The notes beneath the pieces were generated by a model that was not told where the DNA came from, did no database searches, and was given only the letters and a program-made list of their open reading frames with translations. From Hymenobacter psoromatis (GTDB lineage Bacteria; Bacteroidota; Bacteroidia; Cytophagales; Hymenobacteraceae): DNA of 64,000 bases. This document shows positions 40,294 through 48,687 of this stretch, one piece after another; the first letter of the stretch is position 1; every line of letters begins with the position of its first letter. Both the position numbers and the translations under genes were made by a program. Location: NCBI GenBank assembly GCA_001596155.1, contig CP014771.1:2480001-2544000 (forward strand), read 5' to 3'.

Positions 40294-40617
40294 CTAAGAA
40301 AACAGCGGAATCAGCAAAATGAACCCGACCAGCAGGCTCACCAGCAGCCAGCCGATGACCTGGCCCCGGTAGCGGCGCGGCAGGCGGTTGCTGAGCACCA
40401 GCACCGCGGCGAGCACCAGCGCCAGGTGCAGCACCAGGAAGGTCACCGTCTTCACCCAGTTGCTGACAATGGTGTTATTGGGCTGGTACTGGTTCGATTC
40501 GCCCAGGCCGGAGGTGAGGAAACGCAGCAAATAAAAAGCCGCCGTTTCAAAAGCCACGTAGCAGCCCAAGCCGGCCAGCAGCGCCAGAGGTCCCGATTTT
40601 TCGCGCAGCTCAGCCAT
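40294..40617 (-). CDS. Small integral membrane protein
   Basis: 107 aa from ATG 40617 (MAELREKSGPLALLAGLGCYVAF). Three membrane segments (~10-30, ~50-72, ~83-105). No recognised family. The longer open frame upstream is the palindrome at 40629 and is rejected. Confidence 0.6.
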   Translation of the reverse strand: MAELREKSGPLALLAGLGCYVAFETAAFYLLRFLTSGLGESNQYQPNNTIVSNWVKTVTFLVLHLALVLAAVLVLSNRLPRRYRGQVIGWLLVSLLVGFILLIPLFS

Positions 40618-40628
40618 CAAGTAAGTGG

Positions 40629-40765
40629 GTAAGTGAGTAATACGGTTGTCATTGCGAGCGAAGCGCGGCAATCGCACCCGCACGATACCCGCGCCGGTCG
40701 TTCGTCCATCGTTCTGAGGCGATTGCCGCGCTTCGCTCGCAATGACAACCGTATTACTCACTTAC
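40629..40765. repeat. Long palindrome, GTCATTGCGAGC family, copy e
   Basis: GTAAGTGAGTAATACGG with GTCATTGCGAGC and near-perfect complement, between two same-strand genes. Confidence 0.9.
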
Positions 40766-40766
40766 C

Positions 40767-41027
40767 TCATGGCAAAGGCCGGCCCAGCGCCTCGGCGGTG
40801 CGCAGGCGCACATATAGGTCTTCGACCTTGGCCCGCGCCCAGGCTGTGCGCCGCAAAAACGTGAGGCTGGATTTGATGCTGGGGTCTGAGGCGAAGCAGT
40901 TGAGCTTCAGGCGCGCATCGAGGCCGGCAAAGCCGTAGTGCGCCACGAGGTAGTCGAGGATGGCGGCGAGCGTCACGCCGTGCAGCTCGCGGATGAGGTG
41001 GCCGTTGGCGTCGTGGGCGTCGGGCAT
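40767..41027 (-). CDS. VF530 family DNA-binding-like protein
   Basis: 86 aa. 'ELHGVTLAAILDYLVAHYGFAGLDARLKLNCFASDPSIKSSLTFLRRTAWARAKVEDLYV' is the complete VF530 domain (H-G-V-T-L...C-F...P-S-I-K-S-S-L-x-F-L-R...W-A-R-x-K-V-E). The family is small, helical and proposed to bind DNA; its role is unknown. Confidence 0.9.
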   Translation of the reverse strand: MPDAHDANGHLIRELHGVTLAAILDYLVAHYGFAGLDARLKLNCFASDPSIKSSLTFLRRTAWARAKVEDLYVRLRTAEALGRPLP

Positions 41028-41148
41028 AAGCAGCTGTCAAAAAGGAACCGGAAGTGAAGGGCTCAGCTTTAAGAGTGCAAGCTACGGCCCCGGTCGGCAT
41101 ACGCAAAGCGGTCTGCCATGCGTTATTTTTGGCTTCTACCCCGTGCCC

Positions 41149-42075
41149 ATGCCTGCCCTACCCCTGCCTATTGCCCCGGCCACCGCGCCGCCCCCGGCCC
41201 CGCGCCGGGCCTGGCGGCGCTGGGTACTGGCCGGGCTGCTGCTGGGGCTGCTGGGCGGCGGGGCCTACTACCTGCGCCATGAGCGCCAACTCAACCGCTA
41301 CGCGCGGCGCACCTGGGCCACGTTCACCACGCGCTACCTCACGGGCCGCGAAAGCACGCCGCTGCTGGCCGGCTACTCGGTGCATGGCATCGACGTTTCG
41401 ACCTACCAGGGCCGCATCGACTGGCCCGAGGTGGCCCGGCAGCGGGTGCGGTTTGCGTTTATCAAGGCCAGCGAGGGTGCCACGCTGCGCGACGCGCGCT
41501 TTGGGCGCAACTGGCGCGAGGCGCGGGCGGCGGGTATTCTCAGCGGGGCTTACCACTATTTTCAACCCAACCGCGACGGCGGCGACCAGGCCCGCTTATT
41601 TATCGCCACGGTGCCGCTGCGGCCCGGCGACCTGCCGCCGGTGCTCGACGTGGAGACCCCGCGCTTTCACGACGTGGCCGAGATGCGCCTTGAAATCCAC
41701 CAGTGGCTTGATGCCGTGGAAGCTCACTACAAGGTGCGGCCCATTCTGTATTCCAACTACACGTTCTACCGCCACTACCTGGCCGGGCACTTCGACGACT
41801 ACCCCCTCTGGCTGGCCCACTACGAGGTGGAGCGCCCCGCACTGCCCGCCAGCCGTTGGATAATTTGGCAGCACTCCGACGAAGCCTACGTGCCTGGCAT
41901 CCGGGGCACCGTCGATTTCAACGTTTTTCAGGGTAGCTACGAGGCGTTGTTGGCCCTGCGCGTGGCTCCTCCGCCTGCTCCGCCGCCCGCGGCGCGCCCT
42001 ACCCCCCAAAAAACCGCCCGGCCCGGCAGCTTTCGCAAGCTGCTGAACCGGGCGGCCCAACTGGTGGAACGCTAA
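41149..42075 (+). CDS. Membrane-anchored GH25 lysozyme-like muramidase
   Basis: 308 aa from ATG 41149. A proline-rich N-terminus and one membrane helix (WVLAGLLLGLLGGGAYYL), then the GH25 barrel: 'VHGIDVSTYQGRIDW' (first catalytic Asp), 'FAFIKASEGATLRD', 'SGAYHYFQPN', 'PPVLDVETPRFHD' (D-x-E pair) and 'WIIWQHSDEAYVPGIRGTVDFNVF'. GH25 enzymes cut the MurNAc-GlcNAc bond of peptidoglycan. Proline-rich basic tail. Likely acts on the cell's own wall in the periplasm. Confidence 0.9.
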   Translation: MPALPLPIAPATAPPPAPRRAWRRWVLAGLLLGLLGGGAYYLRHERQLNRYARRTWATFTTRYLTGRESTPLLAGYSVHGIDVSTYQGRIDWPEVARQRVRFAFIKASEGATLRDARFGRNWREARAAGILSGAYHYFQPNRDGGDQARLFIATVPLRPGDLPPVLDVETPRFHDVAEMRLEIHQWLDAVEAHYKVRPILYSNYTFYRHYLAGHFDDYPLWLAHYEVERPALPASRWIIWQHSDEAYVPGIRGTVDFNVFQGSYEALLALRVAPPPAPPPAARPTPQKTARPGSFRKLLNRAAQLVER

Positions 42076-42084
42076 GGCGTGGAC

Positions 42085-42321
42085 CTACATTTTGGTCTTC
42101 ATCTTCTCGTCGGCCATTTTGCCTTTCTTCATCTTGTGCTCCGACATCTTGCCTTCTTTCATCTTGTCCTTTTTCATCTTGCCGTCCATCATTTTGCCAT
42201 CAGCCATTTTGCCGTCGGCCATCTTGCCATCCTGCGTGGGAGCGGGGGTAGTCTGGGCATGAGCGGTGAGGAAAAAGCCCGAAAGAGCAAGACCAGCGAC
42301 GAGTTTCAACGTGTTTTTCAT
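42085..42321 (-). CDS. Exported Met/Lys-rich repeat protein
   Basis: 78 aa: signal peptide (LVAGLALSGFFLTAHAQ), then ~55 residues of degenerate D-G-K-M / x-x-K-M pentads (DGKMADGKMADGKMMDGKM ... KGKMADEKM). Met-rich exported repeats can bind Cu(I), but the regular Lys could equally reflect a simple-sequence expansion. Convergent with the GH25 gene, 10 bases between ends. Confidence 0.65.
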   Translation of the reverse strand: MKNTLKLVAGLALSGFFLTAHAQTTPAPTQDGKMADGKMADGKMMDGKMKKDKMKEGKMSEHKMKKGKMADEKMKTKM

Positions 42322-42407
42322 GGGAAGTTGGAAATTAAAAAAGTGGGGTAGGGAATGATTCCGTCAGAAAGATGAGCTTTTATTCTGAGATGGCGCGTGA
42401 ATATTAA

Positions 42408-42833
42408 ATGAATATCCGAATTATGTACAAATTCTTCTCCAGCGCTTACAGCAAAAGTTTCTTAGTGAGCATCTTATTAGGATTGCTCTCGGCGTGCGGC
42501 GGCAGCAAATCTGCGTTCACGCAATCGGGTCAGGGCTCGTACTACGCCGACAAGTTCGCGGGCCGGGCCACTACCAGCGGGGTGCCCTACCGCCCCGGCC
42601 AGCTCACGGCGGCCCACAACACGCTGCCCTTCGGCACCCGAATCAAAGTCACCAATATGCGCAACGGCCGCTCGGTGAAAGTAGTCGTCAACGACCGCGG
42701 GCCGCACGTGAAGGGCCGCATCGTGGACGTGTCGAAGCGCGCCGCCCGCAAGCTCGGCCTCATCGAGGCCGGCGTGGTGCCCGTGCAGCTCAAAGTGGTG
42801 CGGGCCGCGCCGGCCGGCAAAGGCCAGCGCTAG
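42408..42833 (+). CDS. rlpA: RlpA-like lipoprotein with double-psi beta-barrel
   Basis: 141 aa. Lipobox LLSAC near residue 29. 'GSYYADKFAGRATTSGVPYRPGQLTAAHNTLPFGTRIKVTNMRNGRSVKVVVNDRGPHVKGRIVDVSKRAARKLG' is a whole RlpA DPBB domain with the catalytic-site N-D-R-G-P. RlpA proteins are outer-membrane lipoproteins acting on denuded septal peptidoglycan. No SPOR domain, common in short forms. Start at 42408 or 42423. Confidence 0.85.
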   Translation: MNIRIMYKFFSSAYSKSFLVSILLGLLSACGGSKSAFTQSGQGSYYADKFAGRATTSGVPYRPGQLTAAHNTLPFGTRIKVTNMRNGRSVKVVVNDRGPHVKGRIVDVSKRAARKLGLIEAGVVPVQLKVVRAAPAGKGQR

Positions 42834-42901
42834 CGCCTACCCCTCCCAAAAAAAACGGCCCCCGCCGCGAGGCAGAGGCCGCTGAGTGCCATCTTCGCGG
42901 T

Positions 42902-43099
42902 ATGAACATCCGCAAACGTATTACCTGGAGCCCGCCCGCCGAAGCGGGCAACCGCTTTGCCGCCCTCGATAGCTTCGTGCGCGCCGCCGAAGACGAGGAC
43001 TGGACCGAGCACGAAATCCAATTCGTCATCACCGAAGTGGTGGAGGCCGAAAACGACGCGGCCGGCCTGGAAGTACTCGCCAGCTACTGCCGAACCTAG
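42902..43099 (+). CDS. Small protein of unknown function
   Basis: 65 aa from ATG 42902: 'RITWSPPAEAGNRFAALDSFVRAAEDEDWTEHEIQFVITEVVEAENDAAGLEVLASYC'. Acidic, mostly helical. Its stop overlaps the end of the convergent gene at 43096 by four bases. Not recognised. Confidence 0.55.
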   Translation: MNIRKRITWSPPAEAGNRFAALDSFVRAAEDEDWTEHEIQFVITEVVEAENDAAGLEVLASYCRT

Positions 43100-43671
43100 C
43101 GGCCGGCTTTGGCCTTGGCTTTGGCAGCTTCTTTCTCGGCTTTGGCGCGCTCTTTTTCTACTTTTTCGCGGGCCTTTTCCATTTCCTTACGCTTGCCGGG
43201 GTGCTTGAGGTCGTAGGCCACCAGCTTGCGCACGCTGTCGGCTTCTATTATTTCGCGCTTGCTGGTGAGGCGGCCGGTGAGCGATACGTAGTCGCCATCG
43301 GCCAGCTGGGAGGTTACGCCTTCTATGTTGGTTACCTGGCCTTTAGTGGTAATGAGCGTGCCATTGAGCAGACGCTTGTCTTGCTCGATGGGCGCGGTCA
43401 AGCCCAGCTCGGTCAGCACCACGCGGCCTTTATCCATCGTGAGGCCATCCTTAGCCATCACGCCACTGGTGCGGGCGCGCGTGGGGGCCGCGCCCGTGCG
43501 GCGCGGGGCCACCACGCGGCGCGGCGCGAGCACCCGGCGAGCCGCGCCGGGCACAGCAGGCGAAGTAGTAGTTTGGCCCGGTTGGACGGCGGCGGCTGGG
43601 GTCTGCGCCCGGCTTTCTTGCGCGAGCAGTACGATGCCCGCCAGCAGCAAGGTGTGCATAACTAGTTTCAT
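43096..43671 (-). CDS. Exported DUF6799-domain protein
   Basis: 191 aa from ATG 43671. Signal peptide (MHTLLLAGIVLLAQESRAQ), an Ala/Pro/Arg-rich linker, then 'DGLTMDKGRVVLTELGLTAPIEQDKRLLNGTLITTKGQVTNIEGVTSQLADGDYVSLTGRL', which is the DUF6799 pattern of short beta repeats with a conserved D-G-x-x. It ends in a Lys/Ala/Glu coiled-coil tail. Function unknown; the domain is frequent in Hymenobacteraceae. Confidence 0.7.
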   Translation of the reverse strand: MKLVMHTLLLAGIVLLAQESRAQTPAAAVQPGQTTTSPAVPGAARRVLAPRRVVAPRRTGAAPTRARTSGVMAKDGLTMDKGRVVLTELGLTAPIEQDKRLLNGTLITTKGQVTNIEGVTSQLADGDYVSLTGRLTSKREIIEADSVRKLVAYDLKHPGKRKEMEKAREKVEKERAKAEKEAAKAKAKAGR

Positions 43672-44036
43672 CGGCATAAATTAAGAATAGAAAAAAAGTA
43701 CCCTTACGTAGAATAACTCCTTGAAAATCGTGCCGAATGCTTAACCTTCCGCTTTCATCGCTAACTGCGATTCGGACCACCCGGCTTCTGCTTAGCTACG
43801 CCGGCAAATTTCTGGCCATAATGCAAAAATACCCTTAACCCGCTATTTCTCGTAAACTAACGTGTCCTCCGACATTGGCGTTCCACTATTTCTTCATTTT
43901 CTCTGCCGTTCCGCACCTGTTGCCGACCACATAGCGCCTCTGCGTCTGCCAGAGCCTAATTTTGGTCTCCTTAGCAGCCACGGCAGTGACAGTGGCATCG
44001 CATTCTCTACTTTTCCGCATCCCTACCCCCACTCCA
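43672..44036. other. Gap upstream of cbpA
   Basis: About 365 bases between divergent genes. CAAAAATA at 43824-43831 could be a minus-strand -7 box (TATTTTTG), without a clear -33 TTG. No gene seen. Confidence 0.3.
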
Positions 44037-44978
44037 ATGGATTATAAGGATTATTATAAAATCCTGGGCGTCGAAAAAAACGCTACTACTGAGCAAATCA
44101 AAAAGGCTTACCGTAAGCTTGCTCGCCAGTATCACCCCGACGTGAACCCCAATAACCCCACCGCCGAGCAGAAATTCAAGGAAGCCAATGAGGCCAACGA
44201 AGTGCTTTCAGACTCCGAAAAGCGCCAGAAATACGACCAGATGGGTGCCGACTACCAGCGTTACCAGCAGGCCGGCGGCGGGCGCGGGCCAGGCGGGGCG
44301 GGTGCCGGGGCGGGCGGCTTCGACTGGAGCCAGTATGGGCAGGGCGGCTCCGGCGGCTTTGGGGGGGGTAGCCAGTTTGGCGGCGGGGGCGAAGACTTCT
44401 CCGACTTCTTCAGCTCGCTGTTTGGCGGCGGGGGTGGCGGTGGGCGCGGCAGCCGGCCCGGCGCGGGCTCCGACTACCAGGCCGAGCTGGAGCTGAGTCT
44501 GGAAGAAGCCTACGCGGGCGGCCCGCGCACTATCACGGTCAATGGCAAGAACTTACGCATCACTATTCAGCTGGGGGTAGCCGATGGCCAGACCATCCGG
44601 CTGCGCGACCAGGGCGGCCCCGGCCGCAACGGCGGCCCGAGCGGCGCGCTGCTCATCACGTTCCGCATCTTGCCCGATGCCCGCTACGCCCGCACCGGCG
44701 ACGACCTCACCCAGGATGTGCCCGTGTCGCTGTATCGCGCCTTGCTCGGCGGCGAGCAAACCGTGGAAACGCTGGGCGGCCCGGTCAAAATCAAGCTCAA
44801 GCCCGAAACGGTCAACGGCAGCCGGCTGCGCCTGCGCGGCAAGGGCTTCCCGGTGTATCGGCAGGAGGGCCAGCACGGCGACCTCTACTTGCGCCTGAAC
44901 GTGCAGCTGCCCACGGGCCTCAGCGACGAGGAGCGCGACCTCATCGGGCAGCTCGCCAAGCTGCGCGATGAGGAATAG
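44037..44978 (+). CDS. cbpA: DnaJ-like co-chaperone CbpA
   Basis: 313 aa from ATG 44037 ([21 protein letters not shown]). J domain at 1-70 with the HPD tripeptide (YHPDVNPN), a Gly/Phe-rich linker at ~80-145, then two C-terminal substrate-binding beta domains with no zinc finger, as in CbpA. It stimulates DnaK. The CbpM-like modulator follows ~100 bases downstream. Confidence 0.92.
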   Translation: MDYKDYYKILGVEKNATTEQIKKAYRKLARQYHPDVNPNNPTAEQKFKEANEANEVLSDSEKRQKYDQMGADYQRYQQAGGGRGPGGAGAGAGGFDWSQYGQGGSGGFGGGSQFGGGGEDFSDFFSSLFGGGGGGGRGSRPGAGSDYQAELELSLEEAYAGGPRTITVNGKNLRITIQLGVADGQTIRLRDQGGPGRNGGPSGALLITFRILPDARYARTGDDLTQDVPVSLYRALLGGEQTVETLGGPVKIKLKPETVNGSRLRLRGKGFPVYRQEGQHGDLYLRLNVQLPTGLSDEERDLIGQLAKLRDEE

Positions 44979-45080
44979 CCTAGCTTCTTACCCCCTATCA
45001 GCTGGCTGGTTGGCGGGGGGTAGCACTTAGTAATCCCTTCTTCCTCTATCTCTTATCAACTAGCACTAACCTTCCCACTC

Positions 45081-45407
45081 ATGGAAACGCACGTATTGCT
45101 GCTCACCTTTCAGGAATGTGACATCCGCTACGGGCTGGGCCGCGCCGAGCTGCACCAGTTCGTGGAGCTGGGCCTGTTGCGGCCTGCCTCGGCCCCCGAA
45201 ACCATTGAGGTAGAAGAGCCGGATGAGGTGCTACCCCGCCTGGCGCGCCTGCACCACGGCCTGGGCCTGGCCCCCGAAGCCATCGACCTGGTGCTGCTCA
45301 TGCGCCAGCGCCTGCTGGGCCTGCAAGCCGCCCTGGCCCGCGAAACTTCCCGCGCCCGCCAGCTCGAAGACTTCCTGCGCGGCACCGGACCGGTGATTAA
45401 TGACTAA
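45081..45407 (+). CDS. cbpM: CbpM-like chaperone modulator (MerR-type fold)
   Basis: 108 aa. 'FQECDIRYGLGRAELHQFVELGLLRP' resembles the CbpM winged-helix start, followed by 'PRLARLHHGLGLAPEAIDLVLLMRQRL' and a helical end. CbpM binds the J domain of CbpA and blocks its stimulation of DnaK. Gene order cbpA-cbpM matches. Confidence 0.8.
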   Translation: METHVLLLTFQECDIRYGLGRAELHQFVELGLLRPASAPETIEVEEPDEVLPRLARLHHGLGLAPEAIDLVLLMRQRLLGLQAALARETSRARQLEDFLRGTGPVIND

Positions 45408-45443
45408 TGATTAATGTCATTCTACTGACTGATGTTACGCCAC

Positions 45444-45538
45444 GGGGAGTAGCGCGAACTTTGTAGTTCGCGTCCCCGCGCCGTTAGAATGGTTTTAACG
45501 GCGCGGGGACGCGAACTACAAACTTCGCGCTACTCCCC
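45444..45538. repeat. Palindrome, AGTAGCGCGAACTTTGTAG family, copy 1
   Basis: GGGGAGTAGCGCGAACTTTG... and complement, 40-bp arms. A second copy lies at 62206-62294 and a relative at 51542-51650. Confidence 0.9.
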
Positions 45539-45626
45539 TTCGCCATCTCGAATAAGATAGGGCGTAACAGCAGTTACTGATATGACCGACATTAGTCACT
45601 TGTCATTAGTCAATAGTCATCAATCA

Positions 45627-46364
45627 TTACCCCACTGCCAGCCCCAGCAGCAGGCCGCCCAGCGTGGCCCCCAGCTTGGGCCAGTTGAGGCGGTGCTCGG
45701 GGCTGGTTTCAAATAGAATAGTGGTGGAAACGTGCAGAAACGTGCCCGCCACGAAGCCCAGCAGCGATGCGTACACGCCGCTGCCCAGCAGCTGCCGCAG
45801 CACCACGTAGTTGCTGAATATCAGCCCGGCGGGCGAGGCCAGCGCAAACAGCAGCAGCCACGGCCACACCCGCCCAAACGAGCCCAGCCGCAGCCGCAGC
45901 AGCGTAGCCAGCGCCACTGCGGCCGGCACGTGGTGCAGCGCGATACCCAGTACCAAGGCGTAAAAATGCTGGTCAACCGCGCCGCTTCCCGCCCCGCGCA
46001 CCAGGATGCTGCCTTCTAGCAGCGAATGCACTACCAGCGCCAGCACCAGCAGCAGCGGCACGCGGCCGCGCTCGGTGGGGGTAGGGGCATGCACATGGCC
46101 GTGCTCAACACCCTGCGACACCACTTCCAGCAGCAACTGCCCGAAGAAGCCAGCCAGCATCCAGTAGCCAATGTGCTGCGGCGCGGTAGGCAACAGCAAC
46201 ATCGCCTCGGGCAGCAGGTGCGTGAGGGTGAGCGTAAACAGGTATGCCCCGCTAAAAGCCAGCAAAGGCTTGAGCCACTGCGTAGTGCGGCTAGTCGGCA
46301 CAACGCCTACCAGCCCGCCGGCACCCAGCACCGTGGCCGCCAGCAAAAATATTGCAATCCACAT
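45627..46364 (-). CDS. ZIP family metal transporter
   Basis: 245 aa from ATG 46364 (MWIAIFLLAATVLGAGG). Eight membrane segments are predicted. 'LTLTHLLPEAMLLL' and 'LGIALHHVPAAVALATLL' are the metal-site helices (H-x-x-P-E and H-H-x-P), with 'HGHVHAP' in the variable cytoplasmic loop. ZIP proteins import Zn2+ or Fe2+ into the cytoplasm. A 25-bp-arm palindrome containing TTGCAAT-AAAT-ATTGCAA lies just upstream and could be a metal-regulator operator. Confidence 0.88.
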   Translation of the reverse strand: MWIAIFLLAATVLGAGGLVGVVPTSRTTQWLKPLLAFSGAYLFTLTLTHLLPEAMLLLPTAPQHIGYWMLAGFFGQLLLEVVSQGVEHGHVHAPTPTERGRVPLLLVLALVVHSLLEGSILVRGAGSGAVDQHFYALVLGIALHHVPAAVALATLLRLRLGSFGRVWPWLLLFALASPAGLIFSNYVVLRQLLGSGVYASLLGFVAGTFLHVSTTILFETSPEHRLNWPKLGATLGGLLLGLAVG

Positions 46365-46377
46365 AGAGTAACGAAAC

Positions 46378-46431
46378 AGCGGGCTTGCAGCAATGTTGCA
46401 ATAAATATTGCAACATTGCTGCAAGCCCGCT
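46378..46431. promoter_or_regulatory. 54-bp perfect palindrome upstream of the ZIP transporter gene
   Basis: 25-bp perfect arms (46378-46402 and 46407-46431) with the 4-base centre AAAT. The inner part is TTGCAAT-AAAT-ATTGCAA. It lies 14 bases from the ZIP start and after the stop of the lipoprotein gene at 46454. Operator or terminator. Confidence 0.55.
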
Positions 46432-46453
46432 CAACGGGTTGCCGCCAGGGTAG

Positions 46454-46810
46454 TTACTGACGAGCGCCGGCCTGGCCCTTAGCACTGTCGGTGGCCGGCG
46501 TGCCTTTCTTGGCTTTGCCATCCTTAATGGCCGTGCCTTCTTGAGTATCAGCCGACATAACGCCGCCCGGCGCGGGCGGGGCATGTTCATCAAGCACCGT
46601 AGCCGAATTTACCGGCTCGGAGATTGCGCCGCCTTTGGCTTCGTTGGGAGCACCGGCAGTGCCCTGGTCAAAATTGTCGGTAGGGCGCGTGCCGGGCGCA
46701 ATCAGGTCTAGCGACACTTTTTTGTCGGGGCGCCAGTCGGAGGGCTCACTGCTGCACGAGGCGAGCAACACCACGGCGGCCGGGGCCAGGTAGGAAAGCA
46801 GCTTTTTCAT
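46454..46810 (-). CDS. Small lipoprotein of unknown function
   Basis: 118 aa from ATG 46810. Lipobox LLASCSS at ~15-21. The mature part is disordered and rich in Gly/Ala/Asp/Lys with no predicted fold. On the same strand as and upstream of the ZIP gene. Not recognised. Confidence 0.6.
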   Translation of the reverse strand: MKKLLSYLAPAAVVLLASCSSEPSDWRPDKKVSLDLIAPGTRPTDNFDQGTAGAPNEAKGGAISEPVNSATVLDEHAPPAPGGVMSADTQEGTAIKDGKAKKGTPATDSAKGQAGARQ

Positions 46811-46881
46811 ACGAGTTAAAAAATTCTTACGGAAACAAAAAGAGTTGAAATCAACTGCCTGTTGTACGCACGGCACGCGCC

Positions 46882-47502
46882 TTAGGCGGCCGGCACGTCG
46901 GAAGGCAGCAAACCTTTGCGGCGCAGCAGCGCCTCAAACAGCTTGCGGTCGTTGTCATTATTAAACAAGCGCAGGGGCAAATGTAGAAACACCGGCACGT
47001 CGAACGTGCTGGCTATCCAGCGGCGCCAGGGTGCCAGCTCGGCGGGCGGCGCGGCGGGCTTCAGGTACAGCAGGTAGGCGTCGGGGTCGCGGCGCACGCG
47101 GCCAATCTGGTCCCAGGGCAGCGCCATTGCCTTCTGTTCGCTCTGGCGCATAATGAGTTGGCGCTGGTCGGCCTCGTAGTTCATGCGCTCAAACAGCGGC
47201 TTGCTCTGCTCCATCTGCGTCACGCCCGACACCAGCGACGAGCGCACCAGCACAAACAGCAGCGCGAGCACCATCGCCAGCAAAACCCACCACCACGAAT
47301 GCCAGATAATGGCCGGCAGCAGCCCCACCGCAAACGGAATAAGGGCGTACCACCACTCCTTGCGCCACACTTCGGCCATCGCGATGCGGGTGTAGGTGTT
47401 GGGGTCAAACTGGTATTTCTTGGTTTTAATAGTGCCCGGCATGGACTGCTGCACCTGCTGCTGGCGGTAACCGCCGCCACCACGTTGATTGGGATTATTC
47501 AT
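46882..47502 (-). CDS. YcxB-like membrane protein
   Basis: 206 aa. A Gly/Gln-rich N-terminal tail, then 'KTKKYQFDPNTYTRIAMAEVWRKEWW', two membrane helices (ALIPFAVGLLPAIIWHSWWW; VLLAMVLALLFVLVRSSLV), and a C-terminal domain with 'QLIMRQSEQKAMALPWDQIGRVRRDPDAYLLYL', which is the YcxB-like pattern. Function unknown. Confidence 0.65.
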   Translation of the reverse strand: MNNPNQRGGGGYRQQQVQQSMPGTIKTKKYQFDPNTYTRIAMAEVWRKEWWYALIPFAVGLLPAIIWHSWWWVLLAMVLALLFVLVRSSLVSGVTQMEQSKPLFERMNYEADQRQLIMRQSEQKAMALPWDQIGRVRRDPDAYLLYLKPAAPPAELAPWRRWIASTFDVPVFLHLPLRLFNNDNDRKLFEALLRRKGLLPSDVPAA

Positions 47503-47750
47503 AAATCGCGGATTTAACGGATTGCGCGGATTCGGACGGCGCTTGCTTTAGCTGTTTTATACATTATTAGTGCGTCGGTTTTTTGTAGTGCTGGCGAGGG
47601 TTTCTTAGCCCTTCTATTTTCATTATCAATAACTTCGTAACAAGGAATCCGCTCTTTTGTCAAAGCCCTCCTGTTTCACCCACCAACTCCCTACCCCCCT
47701 CGCGCCGCCTGAATCCGCGAAATCCGCGCTATCTGCTAAATCCGCGATTT
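47501..47750. repeat. Gap flanked by inverted CGCGGATTTA repeats
   Basis: ATAAATCGCGGATTTAACGG at the left is mirrored near 47711-47750 (TAAATCCGCGATTTA). The middle is AT-rich with no gene. Confidence 0.6.
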
Positions 47751-48615
47751 AGTAGGCTTTCAGGCTTAAATCCAGGATATTGGCCGAGTGCGTGAGGGCG
47801 CCGACCGAGATGAAATCGACGCCCGTGGCGGCTACTTCGGCCAGGGTCTGCTCCGTGATGCCGCCGCTGGCTTCCAGCGGCACGCGGCCGGCCACCAGGG
47901 CCACGGCCTCGCGCAGCTGGGCGGGCGGCATGTTGTCGAGCATAATGCGCTGGATGCCGCCGGCATCCAGGGCCTGCTGCACTTCGGCCAACGTACGGGT
48001 TTCCAGCACGATGGGCAGCTCGCGGCCCGTGCGGCGCAGGTAGTCGTGGGTGGCCGCGATGGCCGCCCCTACCCCCCCCGCGTAGTCTACATGGTTGTCC
48101 TTGAGCATAATCATGTCAAACAGCCCGTAGCGGTGGTTCACGCCGCCGCCGATGAGCACCGCCCACTTCTCGCACAGCCGGAAGTTGGGCGTCGTCTTGC
48201 GGGTGTCGAGCAGGCGGGCGCTGGTGCCGGCCAGCAGGCTGCTGAGCTGCGCCGTGTAGGTGGCGATGCCGCTCATGCGCTGCATGCAGTTGAGCACCAG
48301 GCGCTCAGCCGTCAGAATGCTGCGCGCCGGACCTTCGACCGTGAAGGCCAGGTCGCCGCGGCGCACGCGGGCCCCGTCTTCAAGTAAAATGTGCAGGGTA
48401 AGGGCCGGGTCAACTTCCCGAAAAATAAGCTGGGCCAGCTGCACGCCGGCCAATACGCCCTCGTCCTTCACCAGCAGGTGGGCGCGGTTGCGCGCATCGG
48501 CCGGAATGGCAGCCAGTGCCGAATGGTCACCGTCGCCCACGTCTTCGGCCAGGGCCGTGCGAATAAACGTGGTGAGGGCGGCGGGCGTGAGGTAAGGGGC
48601 GGTAATGGCTGACAC
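47749..48615 (-). CDS. nadC: Nicotinate-nucleotide diphosphorylase (carboxylating)
   Basis: 288 aa. 'EDVGDGDHSALAAIP', 'LNCMQRMSGIATYTAQL', 'LLDTRKTTPNFRLCEKWAVLIGGGVNHRYGLFDMIMLKDNHV' (quinolinate/PRPP site) and 'LEASGGITEQTLAEVAATGVDFISVGALTHSA' are all present. It converts quinolinate and PRPP to nicotinate mononucleotide in de novo NAD synthesis. nadA and nadB are not adjacent. Confidence 0.95.
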   Translation of the reverse strand: MSAITAPYLTPAALTTFIRTALAEDVGDGDHSALAAIPADARNRAHLLVKDEGVLAGVQLAQLIFREVDPALTLHILLEDGARVRRGDLAFTVEGPARSILTAERLVLNCMQRMSGIATYTAQLSSLLAGTSARLLDTRKTTPNFRLCEKWAVLIGGGVNHRYGLFDMIMLKDNHVDYAGGVGAAIAATHDYLRRTGRELPIVLETRTLAEVQQALDAGGIQRIMLDNMPPAQLREAVALVAGRVPLEASGGITEQTLAEVAATGVDFISVGALTHSANILDLSLKAY

Positions 48616-48644
48616 CTTGCAAAGGTACGCCGCCCGGCCGGCGC

Positions 48645-48680
48645 ATAAAAAACCCGGCTGCGGGGAGGCAGCCGGGTTGC
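48645..48680. terminator. Terminator hairpin downstream of the DUF4783 gene
   Basis: AAAAAACCCGGCTGC / GCAGCCGGGTT between the DUF4783 gene and nadC, both on the minus strand. Confidence 0.6.
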
Positions 48681-48687
48681 AGGGAAG

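Noticed and set aside
40633..40938. Plus-strand ORF over the palindrome near 40,700
   Set aside because: It is made of palindrome sequence and the antisense of the VF530 gene.
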